Assembly (NCBI GenBank): GCA_964511945.1
Contig: CAZEHO010000015.1
Location: 1-59,957, forward strand
Source of the DNA: CAZEHO01 sp964511945
Lineage (GTDB): Bacteria > Actinomycetota > Acidimicrobiia > Spongiisociales > UBA11373
DNA: 59,957 nucleotides
Direction: 5' to 3'
In this document: positions 43,147 to 53,550 of the stretch, piece by piece
Position numbering within the stretch: the stretch's first letter is position 1
How the letters are laid out: each line of letters starts with the position of its first letter
Notes under the pieces: model-generated
The model's input: the letters and a program-made list of their open reading frames with translations, nothing else
Told to the model about the DNA's origin: nothing
Databases searched by the model: none
Made by a program: the position numbers and the translations under genes

Positions 43147-44196
43147 TCAGCCGCCGAGACTCTGCTCCAGGTCGGCGATGAGCGCCGCCGGATCCTCCAG
43201 ACCCACCGATACCCGGAGCAACCCGGAGGCGGCATTCGGATCCGATCTGAGTCGATGCTCGATCAGCGACTCCACCCCGCCCAGCGAAGTCGCCCGCCGG
43301 AACAGCGACAACCCGGCCGCGACTTCCAATGCCTCATCGGCCGAAGACAGCTCGAACGACAGCATGCCACCCGGCAAGGCCATCTGTCGTGCGGCGACCG
43401 CGGCTCCGGGGTGTGCAGCAAGGGACGGGTGCCAGACCTTCACCACGCGCGGGTGTGCCTCGAGCCACCCGGCGATCGCCGTCGCGGAGGGCGACTGCCG
43501 CTCAATCCGCAGCGGGAGGGTGCGAACCCCCCGCAGGGTGAGCCACACCTCCAGTGCCCCAGGGACGGCGCCGTCGCGGGTCCTGGCGGCTCGCAGTTCA
43601 TCGGCGAGCGAGGCGTCTGCGGTGACCGCCACACCCCCGAGGGCATCCGAGTGTCCCCCGATGAACTTGGTCGTCGAATGCACCACGACATCGGCTCCGA
43701 GCTCCAGCGGCCGGAGCGCGATCGGAGTCGCGAAGGTGGCATCGGCTACCAGCCGGGCTCCCCGATCGTGGGCAGATGCGGCAGCCTCGGCGACATCGGT
43801 GATGAGACACCGCGGATTTGAAGGCGTCTCGGCGAACACGACATCGCCGCCGGCACCCAGCTCCCAGGCGCCGGCGGCGGTCTCAGCTTCGAGGTATTCA
43901 CGAGTCCCCGGATACAGATCCGAGCCGGGCAGGGTGATCCGCCTCGGGCTGAGCACCCGAAACACCCCGGCGATCGCCGCCATACCGGACGGGTAGATCA
44001 CGGCCCTCCCACCGTCGAGTGCCCCCAGGACCGCCTCGAGGCGTTCCCGGGTCCGGTGCTGTTTTCGGGCGTACACCAGCTCGCCCTGATCGTCCTGGTC
44101 GTAGTTCGTGGTCGGGTGCAGCGGTGGAGCAACGTCGGCACCATCCGGAACGCCGCGGTCGGCGTGCAGAGCGATGACGGAGGGATCGGAGTGCAT
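43147..44196 (-). CDS. Cystathionine gamma-synthase/lyase-like PLP enzyme
   Basis: A 349-residue trans-sulfuration family enzyme. It has ALHADRGVPDGADVAPPLHPTTNY at the start, YPSGMAAIAG for phosphate binding, and the cofactor lysine Lys177 in HSTTKFIGGHSDALGG. It is about 30-40 residues shorter than standard MetB/MetC, mainly in the middle, where the usual NP(T/S)xP is ETPSNPRC. The ATG at 44196 follows homologues' length. It lies divergent from metK, so a role in methionine/cysteine metabolism is plausible. The exact reaction is not settled. Confidence 0.82.
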   Translation of the reverse strand: MHSDPSVIALHADRGVPDGADVAPPLHPTTNYDQDDQGELVYARKQHRTRERLEAVLGALDGGRAVIYPSGMAAIAGVFRVLSPRRITLPGSDLYPGTREYLEAETAAGAWELGAGGDVVFAETPSNPRCLITDVAEAAASAHDRGARLVADATFATPIALRPLELGADVVVHSTTKFIGGHSDALGGVAVTADASLADELRAARTRDGAVPGALEVWLTLRGVRTLPLRIERQSPSATAIAGWLEAHPRVVKVWHPSLAAHPGAAVAARQMALPGGMLSFELSSADEALEVAAGLSLFRRATSLGGVESLIEHRLRSDPNAASGLLRVSVGLEDPAALIADLEQSLGG

Positions 44197-44391
44197 GTGG
44201 GGAGGGTAGGCGGAGGGGGCTTGTCGATCGTCGGGCAGTCGGCGGTTCCCGGCTGTCGGTTGTCGGGCTCGCCTGCCCGAACTGAGCACTGATGAATGAT
44301 GACTGATGACCGACGGCGGCCCGGGGTGTCCGGCTTCGACGGCTACCCTTTCGCCCCACAACATCCGCCATTCGTGAAAGGCCCATCCAAG

Positions 44392-45585
<1,194 letters not shown>

Positions 45586-45589
45586 TCCC

Positions 45590-46765
45590 ATGACCGCCGT
45601 CGAAGGTTTCGCTGCGCCCGGCTACCAGCGGGTCGCCGACGTCTTTCGCGAGAACTTCACTGATCGTGGTGATGTCGGGGCGGCGTTCTGTGGTTACGTC
45701 GGAGGCACCAGGGTCGTCGATCTCTGGGGTGGCCAAGCGCGGCCCGGAGAGGCCTGGACCGGCGACACGATGGCTGTGGTTTTTTCCTCCACCAAGGGCC
45801 CGACATCGCTGACAATCCAGGCACTCGCTGATCGCGGTGAGTTGGACGTCGATGCCGTCATAGCCGATGTCTGGCCGGAGTTCGGGGCCAACGGAAAGGC
45901 GGAGATCACCATCCGCCAGGTGCTGACCCACCAGTCGGGCGTCATCGACTTCCCCGGATACCGGAAGGTCATCGGCAACACCGAATGGTGGTGCGACCTC
46001 GATGCGATTGCCGCCGACTTCGTCACCGCTGAGCCGGCCTGGAAGCCCGGCAGCGGGCACGGCTACCACGGAGTGTCGTTCGGATTCATCATGGGTGAGA
46101 TCGTGCGCCGTGTCACCGGGATGACTCTCGGGACTGCGTTTCGCGCCCTGGTCGGCGACCCACTCGGAGCCGACGCCTACATCGGATTGCCGGAGGACCT
46201 CGACGACCGGGTCGCCCAGCTCCTCGATGCACCACCGGTCACCGACCCGGTGACGGCCGCCTACCTGTCGCTCTTCACACAGGACACGTTCACGGCCCGG
46301 GCTCACTTCTGTGATGAGCGCGGCATCGTCGCCATGGCCGAACCCTTCAACAACCCCGAGGTTTGGCGGGCCGAGTTCCCGTCCGGCGGCGGAATCGCAT
46401 CCGCACGGGGCCTCGCCATGATGTACGCGGCCCTAGCCCAGGGAGGCAGCCTCGACGGAACCACCATCGTCAGCGAGGACTCGATCGAGCGCCATCGCGA
46501 GGAGCAGGTCCGGGGCCAGGATCTCGTGCTGCTGCTCGAAACCAGCTACGGACTCGGCTTCCAGCGACCCACACAGTTCGTGTCACTCGCACCTTCGGCC
46601 ACCGCCTTCGGGCACGGGGGCCTCGGCGGATCACTGGGCGTTACGGATCCCGAACACGGCATCGCCGCCGGCTACGTGATGAACCAGTTGCAGTTCCCGA
46701 CCTCCACCGAACCCACCCGGGCCCAGCGCCTGGTCCGGGCCCTGTACGAGGCTGCAGCCGAGTGA
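45590..46765 (+). CDS. Serine hydrolase of beta-lactamase/esterase (class C-like) family
   Basis: A 391-residue cytoplasmic-looking esterase (no signal peptide). The nucleophile motif is SSTK (Ser66-x-x-Lys69). The Tyr motif is YHG in GHGYHGVSFGFIMGEI in place of YxN, as in EstB-type esterases. FGHGGLGGSLGVTDPE near residue 345 replaces the KTG box. Such enzymes cleave esters, not beta-lactams, in most studied cases. It starts four bases after the metK stop and overlaps kynU by four bases, so metK, this gene and kynU may be co-transcribed. Confidence 0.87.
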   Translation: MTAVEGFAAPGYQRVADVFRENFTDRGDVGAAFCGYVGGTRVVDLWGGQARPGEAWTGDTMAVVFSSTKGPTSLTIQALADRGELDVDAVIADVWPEFGANGKAEITIRQVLTHQSGVIDFPGYRKVIGNTEWWCDLDAIAADFVTAEPAWKPGSGHGYHGVSFGFIMGEIVRRVTGMTLGTAFRALVGDPLGADAYIGLPEDLDDRVAQLLDAPPVTDPVTAAYLSLFTQDTFTARAHFCDERGIVAMAEPFNNPEVWRAEFPSGGGIASARGLAMMYAALAQGGSLDGTTIVSEDSIERHREEQVRGQDLVLLLETSYGLGFQRPTQFVSLAPSATAFGHGGLGGSLGVTDPEHGIAAGYVMNQLQFPTSTEPTRAQRLVRALYEAAAE

Positions 46766-47991
46766 CCCCGCCGGACGAGGTGCGCCGCCTCGACGAGACG
46801 GACCCCCTCGGGCATGTCCGCGATCAGTTCGTCATCGCCGATGACGACCTCATCTACATGGACGGCAACAGCCTGGGACGGCTGCCCAAGGCGGCACTGG
46901 CCGCCCTCAACGAGACCGCAGCCCGGGAGTGGGGCGTCGGGCTGGTCGAATCCTGGGAGGAGTGGATCGACCTCCCGCAGAGGACCGGGGCCCTGATCGC
47001 GCCGTTGATCGGCGCCGATCCCGGAACCACCACCCTGGCCGACTCCACCTCCGTGAACCTCTACAAGCTGGCCGGAGCAGCACTCGATGCCTTCCCCGGC
47101 CGCCGCGTCATCGTGACCGATCACGACAACTTCCCAACCGACCGCTATGTGCTCGAAGGGCTCGTCCGGTCGCGGGGAGCCGAGGTCCGCTACGTCGACA
47201 GTGCAGATCCCGATGGTGTTGCTGCCGCCCTCGACGCCGATGTCGCCCTGGTGACGTTCTCCCTGGTCGGCTACCGCTCCGGTGCCCTGGCCGACCTGGC
47301 GGCCGTCAACGACCTCGCCCGCAGCGTCGGGGCACTGACACTGTGGGACCTGAGCCACGCCGCCGGATCCGTCCCCATCGACCTCGAGGGCACGGGCACT
47401 GACCTCGCCGTGGGCTGCACCTACAAGTACCTGTGTGGCGGTCCCGGCGCCCCGGCGTTCCTGTATGTCCGCTCGGCGCTGCAGGGCGCGCTGCGCCCTC
47501 CGATCTGGGGCTGGTTCGCCCACTCAGATCAATTCGCCTTCGAGGAGGAGTTCGATCCGGCGCGAGGCATCGAACGGTTCCTCATCGGTACCCCACCGAT
47601 CCTGTCGGTGGCAGCAGCCGCCGCCGGGATCGAACTCGTCGCCGATGCCGGCATCGAGGCCATCCGGGCCAAAAGCGTGGCTGCGACCGAGCTGATGATC
47701 AGTCTCTACGATGAGTGGCTCGCCCCGCTCGGAGTGGAACTGGGCACTCCCCGACCCGTCGCCCAGCGGGGGTCTCACCTGGCGTTCAACCATCCCGACG
47801 GCCTGGCGATCAGCACGCACCTGCGCACCCACCACCGTGTAGTCGCCGACTTCCGCGAGCCGAGCACCATCCGCATGGCCGTGGCCCCGACCTCCACGAC
47901 CTACGCCGAGGTGTGGTCGGCGATGGCGGCGCTGCGCGCCACGATCGCTGGCGGCGAGTACGAGCAAGTCGAACGACCCGCGGTGACCTGA
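46762..47991 (+). CDS. kynU: Kynureninase-like PLP enzyme
   Basis: A 409-residue fold-type I enzyme matching kynureninase, which splits kynurenine to anthranilate and alanine. It has YMDGNSLGRLPKAA at the start, DHDNFPTDRYVLEGL, LWDLSHAAGSVPIDL and the cofactor Lys222 in CTYKYLCGGPGAPAF, then GWFAHSDQFAF. It starts at a GTG at 46762 overlapping the previous stop (GTGA). No tryptophan dioxygenase or other kynurenine gene is nearby, so the physiological reaction is inferred from family only. Confidence 0.86.
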   Translation: MTPPDEVRRLDETDPLGHVRDQFVIADDDLIYMDGNSLGRLPKAALAALNETAAREWGVGLVESWEEWIDLPQRTGALIAPLIGADPGTTTLADSTSVNLYKLAGAALDAFPGRRVIVTDHDNFPTDRYVLEGLVRSRGAEVRYVDSADPDGVAAALDADVALVTFSLVGYRSGALADLAAVNDLARSVGALTLWDLSHAAGSVPIDLEGTGTDLAVGCTYKYLCGGPGAPAFLYVRSALQGALRPPIWGWFAHSDQFAFEEEFDPARGIERFLIGTPPILSVAAAAAGIELVADAGIEAIRAKSVAATELMISLYDEWLAPLGVELGTPRPVAQRGSHLAFNHPDGLAISTHLRTHHRVVADFREPSTIRMAVAPTSTTYAEVWSAMAALRATIAGGEYEQVERPAVT

Positions 47992-48063
47992 GGAAGGCTC
48001 ATCTCACACCCGTTCAAGGGGAGAGAGCCCTGCGGTTGCGAGGCCACTGCCAAGGAGCCAGCG

Positions 48064-48435
48064 TCAGCCGGTTCCCACCCAGCCCGTCAGCGACAGCAAA
48101 TGGCCGTCGGGATCGCGGAAGTGCGCAGCCATCAGCCGGCGTCCGTCCTGCTCCATCACTGGACGGAGGTCGATGGCGAATTCGATCCCCGCTTCGGCCC
48201 ACGCTCGATGGGTGGCAACCGGGTCATCGACTTCGAGCGCCAGCTCGGTCGTGCTGGAGGCCGCCGCCGCATCGCCGCCGTCGACCCGATTGAGTGCCAG
48301 ATGCACTGCCCCGAGATCGAAGAATGCAAACGCGGGACCGACCGACGAAACCCGCAGGCCCAGCTGGTCGCGGTAGAACTCAACGGCACGCCCCAAATCG
48401 GCAACCCGAAAGATCACGGTCGACAGGCTGGTCAT
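48064..48435 (-). CDS. Glyoxalase/bleomycin-resistance (VOC) family protein
   Basis: A 123-residue vicinal-oxygen-chelate protein with two beta-alpha-beta-beta-beta modules: TVIFRVADLGRAVEFYRDQLGLRV, then a second half ending AAHFRDPDGHLLSLTGW. Metal ligands are probably the His in VHLALN and the Glu/His in the second half. The substrate is unknown. The ATG at 48435 removes a non-conserved lead. Convergent with kynU. Confidence 0.83.
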   Translation of the reverse strand: MTSLSTVIFRVADLGRAVEFYRDQLGLRVSSVGPAFAFFDLGAVHLALNRVDGGDAAAASSTTELALEVDDPVATHRAWAEAGIEFAIDLRPVMEQDGRRLMAAHFRDPDGHLLSLTGWVGTG

Positions 48436-48473
48436 GGCGCGCAGCGTACCTGCCCGCCCGTAGGATCGGCGCG

Positions 48474-49284
48474 GTGTCGAGCGACGGCTTCTCCATCTCA
48501 CCCATCCCGCGATCGCACCGGATCATCGTCGACACCGGGGCGGCAGCATCCCGGCGACATTCGGCGATCGGCCTTCTCGCACTCGACGTGACGCGAGCCC
48601 GAACGATCCTGGCCGGTCGGCCACGGCCGAGGCCGACGCCGACGCCGACCGCCTTCATGGTTGCGTGCGCCGCCCGAGCGGCGACGCTCCACCCGAGGTG
48701 CACGCCGCCCGCGACATCCGCAACCGCCTCTGGATCCCCGACGGCTGCGATATCAACGTCATGGTCGAGGTGGAGGTCGAGGGGCGGTCGTTTCCCTGGA
48801 ACCACGTCATTCGTGGGGCGGATCGCCGAACCCCCGACGATCTCGGAACGGAGCTTCAGCGGACGAAGAAGGACCCTGAATCGAGTCCGACCGCTTCGCT
48901 GGAGCGAACCGCGCGTTGGTTCTTCCGGCTCCCGAGCCGGCTGCGGGTGAGCCTGATCGGTATGGTCCGGCGCTTCCCGGCGACCCAGCGACGCCTCACG
49001 GGAACCATCGGAGTCACCGCCGTCGGGATTTTCGGTGAAGACGGTGGCTACGGCATCGCCTTCAGGTCCACACGCTCGACATCGTGCTCGGAGGTCTCGA
49101 AACCCGTGCCGACCCCCGATCCGACGGGGTCCGGGAACTGCTGGACGTCACGCTGATGTTCGACCATGACGCCGTCGACGGTGCACCCGCCGCCCGCTTC
49201 GCCGCGGAGCTACGGAAGCTGGTCGAATCCGCCGAGCTCCTGATGGCGGAACCCGCCGACCGAGGGAATCTGGGAAGCCCCTAG
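48474..49284 (+). pseudogene. Frameshifted 2-oxoacid dehydrogenase E2 catalytic-domain-like gene
   Basis: Three frames in sequence give one acyltransferase-fold protein of about 270 residues. SSDGFSISPIPRSHRIIVD...TAFMVACAARAATLHP is followed, after one base restored at ~48695, by EVHAARDIRNRLWI and HVIRGAD. After one more base at ~49063 it gives QVHTLDIVLGG and the catalytic motif DHDAVDGAPAARF (H-x-x-x-D-G intact). There is no lipoyl domain, as in the stand-alone actinobacterial members. Both lesions are single deletions in GG or CC. It is either a fresh pseudogene or a sequence error. Confidence 0.75.
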
Positions 49285-49315
49285 GCTCGGCCCGGGTTGG
49301 TCGAGCGGGAGGAAC

Positions 49316-50425
49316 ATGGCCGACACCCCCATGATCACGCTGCAATCGGTGACGAAGCTGTTCCCCGGCACCACGAGTCCCGCCGTCGACGGGCTGACCT
49401 TTGATGTCGCCGAAGGCGAGGTCGTGGTGCTGGTCGGACCGTCCGGCTGCGGCAAGACCACAACCCTCAAGATGATCAACCGGCTTATCGAGCCGACCGG
49501 CGGAACGATCACGGTCGCCGGCCGCGATGTCACCTCCCTCGATGCCCACGTGCTGAGGCGCGATATCGGCTACGTGATCCAACAGATCGGGCTATTCCCT
49601 CACCGGACCATCGCCGACAACATCGCGACCGTCCCCCGGCTCCTGGGGTGGGACAAGGACCGGACCTCTTCGCGCATCGATGAACTGATCGAACTGGTCG
49701 ATCTCGAGCCCGGCATGGGTGACCGGTACCCGGCAGAGCTGTCGGGCGGACAGCGGCAGCGGGTCGGAGTCGCCCGAGCTCTCGCCGCCGACCCACCGGT
49801 CCTGCTGATGGACGAACCGTTCGGCGCCGTTGATCCGATCGTCCGTTCCAGGCTCCAGGACGAACTCCTCGATCTTCAAGCTCGTCTCCACAAGACCATC
49901 GTGCTGGTGACTCACGACATCGATGAGGCCATCAAGCTGGGTGACCGGGTGGTCATCCTCAACGTCGGTGGGATTCTCGAGCAGTACGCAGCCCCCTACG
50001 AGATCCTGGCCAACCCGGCCAACGACTTCATCGAGGACTTCCTGGGACAGGACCGCGGGCTCAAGCGCCTCTCACTGATCCCGATCCGCTCCGTCGAACT
50101 CGACCCCGGCCCTGTGGTGGCACCGGGTGCTCCCGTCACCGATGCCGAAGCGGCGATGAACCGCTACGGCGTGGACTGGTTCGGCGTGGTCGACGGAGAC
50201 CGGCTGCTCGGATGGGGGGATCGGGAAGCACTCGACGGGCGCCAGACGATCGACGGTCTCGCACTCGGAAGATCGGTTGTCCGGCTGAGCTGTGATGATT
50301 CGCTGCGGGAGGCACTCGACGAGATCGTCACGAGCCACGTGCGGATCGCCCCCGTCTTCGATGGAGACGAACGTCTCCTCGGCATGCTCACGGCCGAGCG
50401 CATCGGTCGGGAGATCACCCAGTGA
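49316..50425 (+). CDS. opuCA: Osmoprotectant (betaine/choline/carnitine) ABC transporter ATP-binding protein
   Basis: A 369-residue ATPase of the OpuC/ProV group. Walker A is GPSGCGKTT (41-49), the Q-loop is in VIQQIGLFPHRTIADN, the signature is LSGGQRQRVGVARAL, Walker B is VLLMDEPFGA and the H-loop is VTHD. Residues ~260-369 form a CBS-type regulatory region, which in OpuA/OpuC senses ionic strength. The ATG has GGAGG upstream. It heads a four-gene operon, with GTGA overlap to the permease. Confidence 0.93.
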   Translation: MADTPMITLQSVTKLFPGTTSPAVDGLTFDVAEGEVVVLVGPSGCGKTTTLKMINRLIEPTGGTITVAGRDVTSLDAHVLRRDIGYVIQQIGLFPHRTIADNIATVPRLLGWDKDRTSSRIDELIELVDLEPGMGDRYPAELSGGQRQRVGVARALAADPPVLLMDEPFGAVDPIVRSRLQDELLDLQARLHKTIVLVTHDIDEAIKLGDRVVILNVGGILEQYAAPYEILANPANDFIEDFLGQDRGLKRLSLIPIRSVELDPGPVVAPGAPVTDAEAAMNRYGVDWFGVVDGDRLLGWGDREALDGRQTIDGLALGRSVVRLSCDDSLREALDEIVTSHVRIAPVFDGDERLLGMLTAERIGREITQ

Positions 50426-51093
50426 CCCTGGCGCAGACCAACGACGCGTTCTTCCGATGGGACTGGGTGTTCGACCACCTCGACGCCATCTGGGATCGGG
50501 TCCTCGAACACCTGGTGCTCACCGGCATCGCCCTCGGCGTCGGACTGGCCGTCTCCCTGGCGCTATCGGCGATCGCCCTGCGATGGCGCCGGAGCTATGA
50601 CCCGATCACCTGGGTCACCGGGGCCCTGTACACGGTCCCCTCACTGGCACTGTTTGCGTTCCTCGTGCCGATCACCGGTTTCAGCATTCTCACCGCCGAG
50701 ATCGGGCTGGTCAGCTACACCCTGCTGATTCTGATCCGCAACATCGTTGCCGGGATCGACGGCGTCGATCCGGCCGTCAAGGAGGCGGCACTCGGGATGG
50801 GATACGGCCGCCGCCGCCTGTTCTTCGAGATCGAGCTGCCCCTGGCGCTCCCGGTGATCATCGCCGGCCTTCGGATCGCCGCGGTCACCACGATCGGCCT
50901 GGTCACCGTCACTGCGTTGATCGGGCAAGGGGGCGTCGGCCAGTTCATCCTTCGGGGCCTCAACCGCTTCTTCTCGACGGAGATCGTGCTCGGGACCGCA
51001 CTCTCGGTAATCCTGGCGGTGGTATTCGACGTGGCGCTCCTGCTCCTCGAGCGGGTGCTCACCCCGTGGGCCCGGAGAAGGGCGGCGCTGTGA
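50422..51093 (+). CDS. opuCB: Osmoprotectant ABC transporter permease
   Basis: A 223-residue permease with about five to six helices and the cytoplasmic coupling loop VDPAVKEAALGMGYGRRRLFFEIELPLALPVI (EAA motif). It starts at a GTG overlapping the ATPase stop and overlaps the second permease start. It pairs with the second permease to form the membrane channel. Confidence 0.92.
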   Translation: MTLAQTNDAFFRWDWVFDHLDAIWDRVLEHLVLTGIALGVGLAVSLALSAIALRWRRSYDPITWVTGALYTVPSLALFAFLVPITGFSILTAEIGLVSYTLLILIRNIVAGIDGVDPAVKEAALGMGYGRRRLFFEIELPLALPVIIAGLRIAAVTTIGLVTVTALIGQGGVGQFILRGLNRFFSTEIVLGTALSVILAVVFDVALLLLERVLTPWARRRAAL

Positions 51094-51839
51094 TCGAGTT
51101 TTTCGCCGACCTCGGCAACTGGTTCGTGGAGAACTGGGATGGAGAGGCCGGTTATCTCATCCGGACCTGGGAGCACATCCAGGTCTCCGGCGTCTCGTTG
51201 CTGGCAGCCGTCGCAATCGCCGTTCCGCTCGGCTCCTGGCTCGGCCATACCGGCCGGGGTGGCCTGATGGTGGTCACGGTGGTCAATCTGGGCCGGGCCC
51301 TCCCCTCGTTCGGAATCGTGGCTGTGGCCCTCCCGATCACAATCCGCCTCGCCGACCGGCTCCCCTTCATCGAAAGCGGCCTCGGATTCCTTCCAACGTT
51401 TGTGGCGCTGTTCGCCCTCGCACTTCCCCCGATCTTCACCAACACCTACGCCGGGATCCGATCGGTTGACCCCGAAGTCGTCGAAGCGGCACGGGGCATG
51501 GGGATCACCGGGCCCCGGATCCTGTGGGAAGCCGAACTGCCGATGGCCTCGCCGGTGATTCTCGCCGGCATCCGCACGTCGGCGGTGCAGGTGGTGGCGA
51601 CGGCGACCCTGGGCGCGCTCGTCGCCTACGGCGGTCTCGGCCGCTACATCATCGACGGCTTTGCAGTCCAAGACGACATCCGCATCGTCGCCGGCGCCCT
51701 CCTGGTGGGGCTGTTGTCGATCCTCACCGAGGTCGCTTTCGGCCTGCTGCAGCGCCGGGTGGTCCCGAAGCCACTCCAGGTCGGGCGCCGCCGCCGGGTG
51801 CGTGCAGATCTCAGCCCGGAAGGTGTCACGCCGGTCTGA
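51090..51839 (+). CDS. opuCD: Osmoprotectant ABC transporter permease
   Basis: A 249-residue second permease. The EAA loop is VDPEVVEAARGMGITGPRILWEAELPMASPV. The start is taken at the GTG 51090 overlapping the previous stop (GTGA). An N-terminal amphipathic stretch (VIEFFADLGNWFVENWDG) precedes the first helix, and a basic tail follows the last. About five helices. Confidence 0.92.
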   Translation: MIEFFADLGNWFVENWDGEAGYLIRTWEHIQVSGVSLLAAVAIAVPLGSWLGHTGRGGLMVVTVVNLGRALPSFGIVAVALPITIRLADRLPFIESGLGFLPTFVALFALALPPIFTNTYAGIRSVDPEVVEAARGMGITGPRILWEAELPMASPVILAGIRTSAVQVVATATLGALVAYGGLGRYIIDGFAVQDDIRIVAGALLVGLLSILTEVAFGLLQRRVVPKPLQVGRRRRVRADLSPEGVTPV

Positions 51840-51941
51840 GGACCGCTGATTCTTCTGGGAAGACCGGGACGCCTAGGGTGTTCGATGGGAGGGCGGAGTC
51901 GTGCGACCTCGCCCGCTTACTCAACGGAAGGAGATCTACCC

Positions 51942-52850
51942 ATGCGGAATCGTTTCCGCAGTCGGGTCGCCGGGGCGAGCTTGCTGGCACTGGCGCTAAT
52001 CGTCAGCGCATGCTCGGGTGACGACTCGAACGACGGTCCAACCATCACGGTGGGGTCGACGAATTTCGGTGAGCAGGAGATCCTGGCCCAGATCTATGCG
52101 GCCGCACTCGAGGATGCGGGGTACAGCGTCCAGCTGAAGACGCAGCTCGGGTCCCGAGAGATCGTCAACCCGGCGCTCAAGAGCGGCGAGATCGACATGA
52201 TGGCCGAGTACACGGGCGCACTACTGAACTTCGAGGGCGGCACCCCGAGTACCGACTCGGACCAGACCTTCAGCGACCTGCAAGCGGCGATCGGCGGGAG
52301 CGGCCTCGTCGCCCTCGACTACTCGCCGGCCCAGGACAAGGACGGCCTCGTGGTGACGGCCGCAACTGCTGCGGCTCTCGGCGTGACCACTATCAGCGAC
52401 CTGGCAGCCCACAACGGAACACTGACCTTCGGTGGACCGCCTGAGTGTCCGGAGCGTGAGTTCTGCCTGATCGGCTACGAGGGTGTCTACGGACTCGAGT
52501 TCGCCGACTTCCGGCCCCTCGACGTCGGCGGACCCCTGACCGTCGCTGCGCTCGAGGGTGGCGAGATCGACGTTGGTGCTCTGTTCACCTCCGACGGTGT
52601 CATCGCCGCCAAGGGTTTCGTCCTGCTCGAGGACGACCGGAACCTGCATCCGGCCCAGAACATCGTGCCGGTCGTCCGCCAGGAGATCGTCGACGCCTAC
52701 GGCGACGGCTTCACCGAACTGATCAACGGCATCAGCGCCAAGATCACGACCGCAGAATTGAGTGAACTCAACAAGCGCTTCGGTATCGATGCCGAGGATG
52801 CTTCTGAGCTCGCAACGGAGTGGCTCGAGGCAAACGGGTTCCTCGGCTAG
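51942..52850 (+). CDS. opuCC: Osmoprotectant ABC transporter substrate-binding lipoprotein
   Basis: A 302-residue binding lipoprotein. The signal peptide ends with the lipobox LIVSAC (Cys24). The OpuAC-type fold begins TITVGSTNFGEQEILAQIYAAALEDAGY, with MMAEYTGALLNF and VPVVRQEIVDAYG as family marks. A very good ribosome site (GGAAGGAG) lies in front of the ATG at 51942, about 100 bases after the permease gene, fitting the need for excess binding protein. It is the last gene of the operon; a large hairpin follows at 52873. Confidence 0.92.
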   Translation: MRNRFRSRVAGASLLALALIVSACSGDDSNDGPTITVGSTNFGEQEILAQIYAAALEDAGYSVQLKTQLGSREIVNPALKSGEIDMMAEYTGALLNFEGGTPSTDSDQTFSDLQAAIGGSGLVALDYSPAQDKDGLVVTAATAAALGVTTISDLAAHNGTLTFGGPPECPEREFCLIGYEGVYGLEFADFRPLDVGGPLTVAALEGGEIDVGALFTSDGVIAAKGFVLLEDDRNLHPAQNIVPVVRQEIVDAYGDGFTELINGISAKITTAELSELNKRFGIDAEDASELATEWLEANGFLG

Positions 52851-52872
52851 CGAGGCTCACATGACTCCACGA

Positions 52873-52915
52873 CGTCGCCCGGGGATCCGTCCTGATGGAT
52901 GAGCCCCGGGCGACG
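52873..52915 (+). promoter_or_regulatory. Large hairpin enclosing the DUF1684 start codon
   Basis: A perfect 12-bp stem pairs 52873-52884 with 52904-52915 (CGTCGCCCGGGG). Inside it, ATCC (52885-52888) can pair with GGAT (52897-52900). The ATG of the DUF1684 gene is at 52895-52897, within the loop region. It lies 23 bases after the opuCC stop, so it may be that operon's terminator, a translation brake for DUF1684, or both. Confidence 0.6.
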
Positions 52916-53512
52916 CTCGCGCTGTGGGAATACCGGCGTCTGGTCGCTGATCTCTACGCCGAGGTCCGTGCTCTGCCGCCCCAGGCCGGCTGGCGCCGAT
53001 GGCGGCGGGTCCGCGACGAGTTGTTCCGCCACCACCCGCAGAGCCCCCTCGACGACGCCGGGCGGGAGCGGTTCGACGGTCTGGGCTACTTCCCCTACGA
53101 CCCGGCGATGCGGTTCGAAGCGGCGGTTGATGCAGCGCGGGGACCCGCCATCGAGTTGACCCACAGCGGGATGGGAACCACACGGGCCACGCCGTTCGGA
53201 ACGGTTGCGGTCGAGATTGCCGGGATCGGCGCGGTCCTCACGATGTACCGGCTGGAGCAATACGGGGGTGGCGTGTTCCTGCCCTTCACGGATACGACCG
53301 CCGGCGATGAGACCTACGGCGGCGGCCGCTATCTGCTGGACACTGCCAAGGCCGCCGATCTCGGCCACCACCACGACATCGCGGTGCTTGACTTCAACTT
53401 CGCCTACCACCCATCCTGTGTCCACGACGCCAGGTGGTCCTGCCCGCTGGCCCCGCCGGCAAACCGGCTCGACGTCCCGATCCGGGCCGGGGAACGCCTT
53501 TCCGAACACTGA
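52895..53512 (+). CDS. DUF1684 family protein
   Basis: A 205-residue DUF1684 protein. Late motifs are characteristic: FLPFTDTTAGDETYGGGRYLLDTA, DFNFAYHPSCVHDARWSCPLAPPANRLDVPIRAGE. Some carry a conserved Asn-Pro pair where this one has His-Pro. No signal peptide is seen. Its function is unknown. The start ATG sits in the loop of the hairpin at 52873-52915, and no ribosome site is accessible outside it, so expression may be low or regulated. Confidence 0.85.
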   Translation: MDEPRATLALWEYRRLVADLYAEVRALPPQAGWRRWRRVRDELFRHHPQSPLDDAGRERFDGLGYFPYDPAMRFEAAVDAARGPAIELTHSGMGTTRATPFGTVAVEIAGIGAVLTMYRLEQYGGGVFLPFTDTTAGDETYGGGRYLLDTAKAADLGHHHDIAVLDFNFAYHPSCVHDARWSCPLAPPANRLDVPIRAGERLSEH

Positions 53513-53550
53513 CACCGGGATTGGCCCCGGGACGGATACCATCGGCTTCC

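Noticed and set aside
44197..44391. SAM riboswitch in front of metK
   Set aside because: The space has repetitive GATGA motifs but no recognisable SAM-I, SAM-II or SAM-IV core pairing.
49316..52850. Novel ABC system next to a broken E2 gene
   Set aside because: All four components match the well-known OpuC osmoprotectant transporter layout, including the CBS region.
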